Source of the DNA: MRBY01 sp943371005 | GTDB taxonomy: Bacteria; Cyanobacteriota; Cyanobacteriia; Cyanobacteriales; MRBY01 | Assembly: GCA_943371005.1 (NCBI GenBank) | Contig: CALRTB020000005.1 | Location: 1 to 64,000, forward strand | DNA: 64,000 nt | Direction of reading: 5' to 3' | Shown: piece by piece, positions 59,728 through 64,000 of the stretch | Numbering within the stretch: position 1 is the first letter of the stretch | How the letters are laid out: the number at the start of each line of letters is the position of its first letter | Position numbers and translations under genes: made by a program | Notes under the pieces: model-generated | Databases searched by the model: none | Told to the model about the DNA's origin: nothing | The model's input: only the letters and a program-made list of their open reading frames with translations

Positions 59728-59756
59728 ACCCCAGGGTTTCGTCTCGGGGGTTTTTT
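59728..59756 (+). terminator. Intrinsic terminator of the YbaB/EbfC gene
   Basis: ACCCC/GGGGT (59728-59732 with 59747-59751), 14-nt loop, then T run 59751-59756. It lies about 90 bases beyond the stop. Confidence 0.72.
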
Positions 59757-59798
59757 CTTGTTTGATTTTATTTTTGAAAATTGTGCCAAGCCCCAAGA

Positions 59799-61805
59799 TT
59801 ATGATGATGCATCCGCTTCCACAACGGTATAGGTAAAGCGCAAACCCGCCCATTGGGTCGTCGAGAAAACGTAATTTTCTTTATTGGGTTCTGTGCCTTC
59901 CGGAGGCATCGCTTGCAAATCGCTGAGGAGCGCTTGAATCAGGGGTAGAGGTTTTTCGAGCCTCTGGGGAATGGTTTCTAAATCCCCAAAAAGTTGGGTG
60001 GCCTGGTCTTGGAAATTCTCAAAGGGGCGATCGCCAATAATCCAATAGATTGTCCACGCTCCTAGGGGACGTAGTGCTGTCAATTCGAGGGGACTGGCGG
60101 CAGCTTCTGGGGGGAGATTGAGACCTTCTTTTGAGGTTAGCAGCAACAATTCCTGTTTCGGACTTTGGGCAAACCCCAGACAAAACAAGGGGCGCGTCCC
60201 CGTATTTTCCAATTGATATTGCCCTTTTTCGCCCACTGTAAACGTCGGTTGAGGATTGGGATTGCTTTTCGACTGGCCCAGGCTAAAGGGCGTGGTTTTT
60301 GCTGTCAGCAGGGTTGAAAAACGATCGAGGCGTTGAACCGTCACTTTCAAGGGCAGTTGGGTACTAGTTTCATTCACCAGTAGCCGGAGCCATTTTAAAG
60401 CTAATAATTGCTCTAGACGGGGTAGCAAGCGATTCACTGAAGATTTGATCGCTTCATTGGTATCACTGGCCGGCATCACACCGGGGACAATTTTGCCGGG
60501 GACTGTGGTTAACTGATAGGCGCCATCAAAAACGTAATCTACCCAATCTTGGGGGTTACTGACACTAGCGATGTTGGTCAGACTCGCAAAAGCACTGGTA
60601 GCATCTACCCGTTCGATGCGACTGAGATCCTCAGCAAGGGCAATTTTTAAAGCGAGGTTCCGGGGCAGGTGACGCTTGGTTTCTTGGAGCGCTGTGCCGA
60701 CGGTGACATTCGGAGTAGAGGCTCTCCCTTGGCCGAAGACCCCTGCTTTTCCGCTGAGTTGGAAAATTGGTGCGGTTTCGGTGCGGATTGTTAACTCAGT
60801 ACCAGGGGCGATCGCCTGCAAAATTTCCGGTTCAAAGCCCCCCAAATAGACTTCTAACCCCGTGGGATTTTGGCTAAAGATCTGACCCGTCGCTGGCAAT
60901 GTATCGGTGGGAAGCGTGCCATAGAGGGGCGTGGTTTTGGTGCCTAAAAATGTCATTGTCGCCGGCTGAGTCTCATCCTTAGGTAGACGAACAGCGAGGT
61001 TCGCCTGGGCTGTAGTTACGGTAACCATTGGGTCATAGGCGGCGAGGTATTGCCCAAGGGCTGCTGTAAAAAGCCCCGTCATCACGCCGTTAATTTGCAC
61101 TTCTGGGGTAATGCCCTCAGTGGCAGCCCAGAGTTGGATTACAGGCGATCGCCCCAACGCAAAACTAGAACTTGATTTAACAGTGGTGGTTTCGGGGGCA
61201 ACAACGGGGGCGATCGCTGTTCCCTCAGGGTAGGTGCGGGGTCGCCAATAGGCAGCCGGAAGCCGGGAGCCGGGGTCAAAACTAGTATCTAAGACGAGAA
61301 TCCCCTGGGCTGGATTGAGATCTTCGATTAATGCTTGGAAGGTACTAAGGGCGATCGCCTCCGGGCCAGATTTTCCAGGGAGTACAAGGGCCGGCATCGG
61401 TTCTGAGTCCGCTGGGTCGGGGGCTAACCGGGTACCATAGCCGCTGAAATGCACAAAAACCAGATCCTCCGGCTTTACCTTCGTCTTGAGGTCTGTTTGA
61501 AGCGTTGTCAAAATACCACTGCCACTGGCTTGCTCATTACGGAGGGTGATAATATCCGCCGCCGCAAAACCAAAACGAGACTCCAGCAAATGCTTTTGGA
61601 TTTTTAGATCCTGCTGACAGCCCCCCAAATTAGGCCCTTGGCCATATTGATCAATGCCGATGAGTAGCGCGATCTTGCGGCCGCGAAATTGGCTGAGAGC
61701 TTGGGCAGATTGGTTAAGAGCAGATGGCTGTAAAAACGAAGAAAAACCCAGGGCACCCCAGGTCAACCCCAAAGCTTGTAAAAAATCACGCCGACGCCAT
61801 GCCAT
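59799..61805 (-). CDS. Caspase-fold (metacaspase/orthocaspase-like) protein with Tyr-Ser in place of the His-Cys dyad
   Basis: 668 aa. A twin-arginine-like signal (RRRDFLQALGLTWGALGF, residues 4-21) suggests Tat export. The p20-like domain (about 42-240) starts KIALLIGIDQYGQGPNLGGC, the conserved caspase-fold opening. At the catalytic positions, the usual SGHG reads S121-G-Y123-G and the usual D-x-C-H-S-G reads D173-T-S175-F-D-P-G. Thus His is Tyr and Cys is Ser: a YS-type pseudo-orthocaspase, as described for some cyanobacteria. The long C-terminal part (about 250-668) has no recognised domain. Protease activity is unlikely; a binding or regulatory role is inferred. Confidence 0.88.
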   Translation of the reverse strand: MAWRRRDFLQALGLTWGALGFSSFLQPSALNQSAQALSQFRGRKIALLIGIDQYGQGPNLGGCQQDLKIQKHLLESRFGFAAADIITLRNEQASGSGILTTLQTDLKTKVKPEDLVFVHFSGYGTRLAPDPADSEPMPALVLPGKSGPEAIALSTFQALIEDLNPAQGILVLDTSFDPGSRLPAAYWRPRTYPEGTAIAPVVAPETTTVKSSSSFALGRSPVIQLWAATEGITPEVQINGVMTGLFTAALGQYLAAYDPMVTVTTAQANLAVRLPKDETQPATMTFLGTKTTPLYGTLPTDTLPATGQIFSQNPTGLEVYLGGFEPEILQAIAPGTELTIRTETAPIFQLSGKAGVFGQGRASTPNVTVGTALQETKRHLPRNLALKIALAEDLSRIERVDATSAFASLTNIASVSNPQDWVDYVFDGAYQLTTVPGKIVPGVMPASDTNEAIKSSVNRLLPRLEQLLALKWLRLLVNETSTQLPLKVTVQRLDRFSTLLTAKTTPFSLGQSKSNPNPQPTFTVGEKGQYQLENTGTRPLFCLGFAQSPKQELLLLTSKEGLNLPPEAAASPLELTALRPLGAWTIYWIIGDRPFENFQDQATQLFGDLETIPQRLEKPLPLIQALLSDLQAMPPEGTEPNKENYVFSTTQWAGLRFTYTVVEADASS

Positions 61806-61937
61806 CCTAGTTCACTGCCTTTGAAATTCTGATATCAGCCTACCAGTACATCACTATCCCTGGCTAGAGCTATTTGTCGCGCTGCTTTGCAATATCTGCA
61901 TTCGTTGCTGAGGGATAAGTTATATTTTTCTGCTGTA

Positions 61938-62011
61938 CGGGACTGACGGGACTCGAACCCGCGACCTCCTGCGTGACAGGCAGGCATTCTAACCAGCTGA
62001 ACTACAGTCCC
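61938..62011 (-). tRNA. tRNA-Asp (GTC)
   Basis: The minus strand folds into a cloverleaf: acceptor GGGACTG/CAGTCCC, D-arm AGTTCAGCTGGTTAGAAT, anticodon stem CCTGC/GCAGG with loop CTGTCAC (anticodon GTC), and TTCGAGTC in the T-arm. Discriminator G, as normal for tRNA-Asp. CCA is not encoded. Confidence 0.97.
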
Positions 62012-62147
62012 AAGTGGTTTAGGTCACTTTTAATAATATAAAGTCAAAAATTGCATATGTCAACTCCTTGGCTCAATTTTTTTCAAGCAATGTCTGGTGC
62101 GCCGCATTAGATAACTGTATGGCGATTTTATGGCATTTTTCAGGGGC

Positions 62148-62897
62148 TTAAACGGTGGCTTTGCCAAAGCGACGTTCCCGTTTCTGAAAAGCGAGGAGAG
62201 CGCGGTGGAGTTCGGTTTTGTCGAAATCGGGCCAGAGGGTGGGGGTGACATAAATTTCGCTATAAGCCATCTGCCATAACAGGAAATTGCTCAGGCGCAT
62301 TTCACCACTGGTGCGAATCAAGAGATCGGGATCCGGGATGCCGTGGGTATAAAGGTGATCGTTAATCAAGGTTTCATTAATATCGCTGGGTCGGAGTTCT
62401 CCGGCGGCGACTTTGGTGGCGATCGCCCGACAGGCTTGGACTAACTCTTGGCGTCCGCCGTAGTTGGTGGCGACGGTAAATTGAATGCCGTTGTTGTGCT
62501 GGGTTTGGACGACGGAGCGTTGAATTTCAGCCTGGAGAGAGTAAGGTAAGGAGGTCAGATCGCCCACAAAGCGAATTTGAATTCCTTTTGCCGCCCAAAT
62601 TTTAATTTCCCGCCGCAGCACTTTTTCAAACAGGGTCATCAAAAATTCCACTTCAGTGGGGGGGCGCCGCCAATTTTCGGTGGAGAACGCATAGACCGTG
62701 AGGGCATGGATTCCCCAGTCTTGGCAGTAGGTGAGCATATTGCGGATCGTGTCTACCCCTTTTTGGTGCCCCATAATTCTAGGTAAACCACGCTGTTGGC
62801 CCCAGCGACCATTCCCATCCATAATGACAGCGATGTGTTTGGGAAGTTTTTGGGGATCGAGGTCAGCGGGCAAAGGATGAACCATAGTTACAGTCAA
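62148..62897 (-). CDS. uppS: Isoprenyl transferase (undecaprenyl diphosphate synthase)
   Basis: 249 aa. Motifs: HIAVIMDGNGRWGQQRGLPRIMGH (catalytic Asp and diphosphate-binding loop, about 20-43), LTVYAFSTENWRRPPTEV (about 76-93), and PDLLIRTSGEMRLSNFLLWQMAYSE (about 200-224). It makes the C55 lipid carrier for peptidoglycan and glycan synthesis. Its start lies 3 bases after the cdaA stop, so these are co-transcribed, downstream of lysA. Confidence 0.96.
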   Translation of the reverse strand: MTVTMVHPLPADLDPQKLPKHIAVIMDGNGRWGQQRGLPRIMGHQKGVDTIRNMLTYCQDWGIHALTVYAFSTENWRRPPTEVEFLMTLFEKVLRREIKIWAAKGIQIRFVGDLTSLPYSLQAEIQRSVVQTQHNNGIQFTVATNYGGRQELVQACRAIATKVAAGELRPSDINETLINDHLYTHGIPDPDLLIRTSGEMRLSNFLLWQMAYSEIYVTPTLWPDFDKTELHRALLAFQKRERRFGKATV

Positions 62898-62900
62898 AGG

Positions 62901-63782
62901 TTAATCTTTGTTGGTGAAAGGGAGATTCAGTTGCCGGAGAAACTTGAGTAAATCTTCCCCTTGAGATTTTAGCCGACGACCCAGGTCACCTAGAGACGGC
63001 GTTACAGATTCGCGATCGCCTGTGGTGAAGTATGCCGATAGGAGATCTTTGAGTTCGCTGCTGGTCAGAGGACGATTTAGGTTTCCGCCATCTGCAAGGG
63101 AAATCGAACCCGTTTCTTCGGAAACCACCACACAGACGCAATTTTCTGCTTGTTCGGTGATGCTGCGGGCGGCCAGGTGACGGGTCCCCAACTGACGAAA
63201 GCCAGATTTTTCAGACAAATGGAAAAAGACCTTAGCGGCCACCACCCGAGAGTCACGAATTAAAATTGCACCATCGTGGAGGGGATTTTTGTCATAAAAA
63301 ATCGATTGGAGCAATTCTTTAGAGACCTCTGCATCAATGGGCACTCCGGGTTGGGCAATGCCTTTTTTATCGATGGGAGTGGCGGTGGTTTCAATGAGAA
63401 TCAGTGCCCCAGTACGGGATTGGGACAATTCTTTAACCGATTCAACAATCCGGTCGAGTACGGTATTTTCGGAGTTGGTATTCCGCGCCTCGACGGGGCG
63501 GAGTAACTCCATGATTTGACCTCGGCCTAATTTCTCCAATAGGCGCTTCAGTTGGGTTTGGTAGACTAGGGCGATCGCCACTGCAGAGATTAATAACAAT
63601 TTATCGAGGAGAGCTGCGGCATATTCAAACTGATATATTTCCGCTGCTTTATCGGCGATCATTAACAGCAGAAATCCCCGCATCACCCAAAGGGTTCGTC
63701 GGTCTCGAATGGCAAAAACTGCCACATAAACTAAGAACAATGTCAGCGCAATATCCGCAATGTTAAACAGCCAATCTGGCAT
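62901..63782 (-). CDS. cdaA: Diadenylate cyclase (CdaA type)
   Basis: 293 aa. Three N-terminal membrane helices (about 5-22, 30-48, 58-78), a short coiled coil, then the DAC domain with DGA (D170-G-A in NPLHDGAILI) and RHR-like R201-H202 (GTRHLAARS). It makes c-di-AMP, which in cyanobacteria affects potassium and osmotic balance and night survival. The N-terminal arrangement is CdaA-like. Coupled to uppS; the preceding gene looks like lysA. The C-terminal extension (about 250-293) is unassigned. Confidence 0.93.
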   Translation of the reverse strand: MPDWLFNIADIALTLFLVYVAVFAIRDRRTLWVMRGFLLLMIADKAAEIYQFEYAAALLDKLLLISAVAIALVYQTQLKRLLEKLGRGQIMELLRPVEARNTNSENTVLDRIVESVKELSQSRTGALILIETTATPIDKKGIAQPGVPIDAEVSKELLQSIFYDKNPLHDGAILIRDSRVVAAKVFFHLSEKSGFRQLGTRHLAARSITEQAENCVCVVVSEETGSISLADGGNLNRPLTSSELKDLLSAYFTTGDRESVTPSLGDLGRRLKSQGEDLLKFLRQLNLPFTNKD

Positions 63783-63944
63783 CCTCTATTACCGCTACTC
63801 CAGCACAACCAACAACTTGCCATCAGACTCTATCATGTCATGGCGGGGGTAACCTTGGGCAAAGAAAAACAGGGTAGGCGATCGCCTCAATTTGGCCATC
63901 CCATCTACCCCATTCCCCAAAATTGTTTAACCAATGAAAACAGA

Positions 63945-64000
63945 TTAGCCTTGACGTAGCCGCTCCGGTAAACAATCCTGACGTACTAAATCCTCCAAGG
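63945..64000 (-). CDS. lysA: Probable diaminopimelate decarboxylase, C-terminal end (partial)
   Basis: Seventeen codons and a TAA stop (63945-63947) are visible: LEDLVRQDCLPERLRQG. A glutamate/leucine-rich end followed by xxLPERL is like the C-terminus of LysA, and the order lysA-cdaA-uppS is known from cyanobacteria. LysA decarboxylates meso-diaminopimelate to lysine. The identification rests on a short tail plus gene order. The gap to cdaA is 162 bases and includes a HIP1 site. Confidence 0.6.
   Translation of the reverse strand, partial: LEDLVRQDCLPERLRQG

Noticed and set aside
1..64000. CRISPR arrays, prophage, restriction or toxin-antitoxin loci
   Set aside because: No regularly spaced repeats and no cas, integrase, methylase or paired toxin-antitoxin genes were seen.

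Overview
The window is a stretch of cyanobacterial chromosome. Three things support this. The HIP1 octamer GCGATCGC occurs throughout both coding and intergenic DNA. There are photosystem II genes: the end of psbA, psbZ and psbV. Many genes belong to cyanobacterial or plastid families (UPF0367, DUF3611, Ycf20/DUF565, DUF4278, cyAbrB, ClpC, plastid-type pyruvate dehydrogenase E2). Moderate GC, the D1 tail and the overall gene style suggest a marine or euryhaline unicellular Synechococcus (Picosynechococcus, PCC 7002-like); that assignment is an inference. No phage, complete insertion sequence, CRISPR array or plasmid gene was seen. The region looks like core chromosome.

Layout. 1-3.3 kb: psbA tail and terminator, a membrane-anchored coiled-coil protein, an ABC ATPase-dut pair, a UPF0367 gene, a gene-free stretch with hairpins, and an SRPBCC protein. 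3.5-12.3 kb (+): a TM-helix-repeat channel-like protein, a 5'-nucleotidase-like esterase, a glycosyltransferase and a CBS-PAS hybrid histidine kinase. 12.3-18.2 kb (-): groEL with a CIRCE operator, rqcH, a hypothetical gene and a membrane GTPase. 18.5-25 kb (+): membrane proteins, clpC, a DUF4278 protein, a candidate non-coding RNA and a response regulator. 25-28.6 kb (-): PBP1A, tRNA-Gly, ribH and psbZ. 28.8-41 kb: murJ, a lone sugar-ABC permease, a coupled MerR-KDPG aldolase operon, cyAbrB, an Rrf2 regulator with GFA, trmH, a formate/nitrite channel, a reductase, der, a Nudix hydrolase and murE. 41.7-54.7 kb: a fused oligopeptide ABC ATPase, ssb, GST, glutathione peroxidase, aldo/keto reductase, GH57, sirB, psbV, pdhC, a peroxiredoxin and mtnP. 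54.7-64 kb: a small gene behind a CIRCE-like element, gap2, murC-murB, ebfC, a caspase-fold protein without its catalytic dyad, tRNA-Asp, and cdaA-uppS behind the tail of lysA.

Themes. Cell-wall synthesis is unusually well represented but scattered: murJ, murE, murC-murB, uppS, PBP1A and probably lysA. Protein quality control is present as groEL, clpC and rqcH. Redox defence includes glutathione peroxidase, PrxQ and GST. Carbon metabolism includes gap2, eda, pdhC and GH57.

The observations most worth a second look are: the YS-type pseudo-orthocaspase at 59.8 kb; a second CIRCE-like element at 54.7 kb sharing an atypical arm with the groEL CIRCE; a terminated, apparently rod-like candidate ncRNA at 24.0-24.3 kb; an inverted repeat at the psbZ promoter and a composite psbZ terminator; an Rrf2 regulator with no cysteine; and a channel-like protein made of repeated TM helices without the MscS beta domain. 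No clear multi-gene undescribed defence or mobile system was found.
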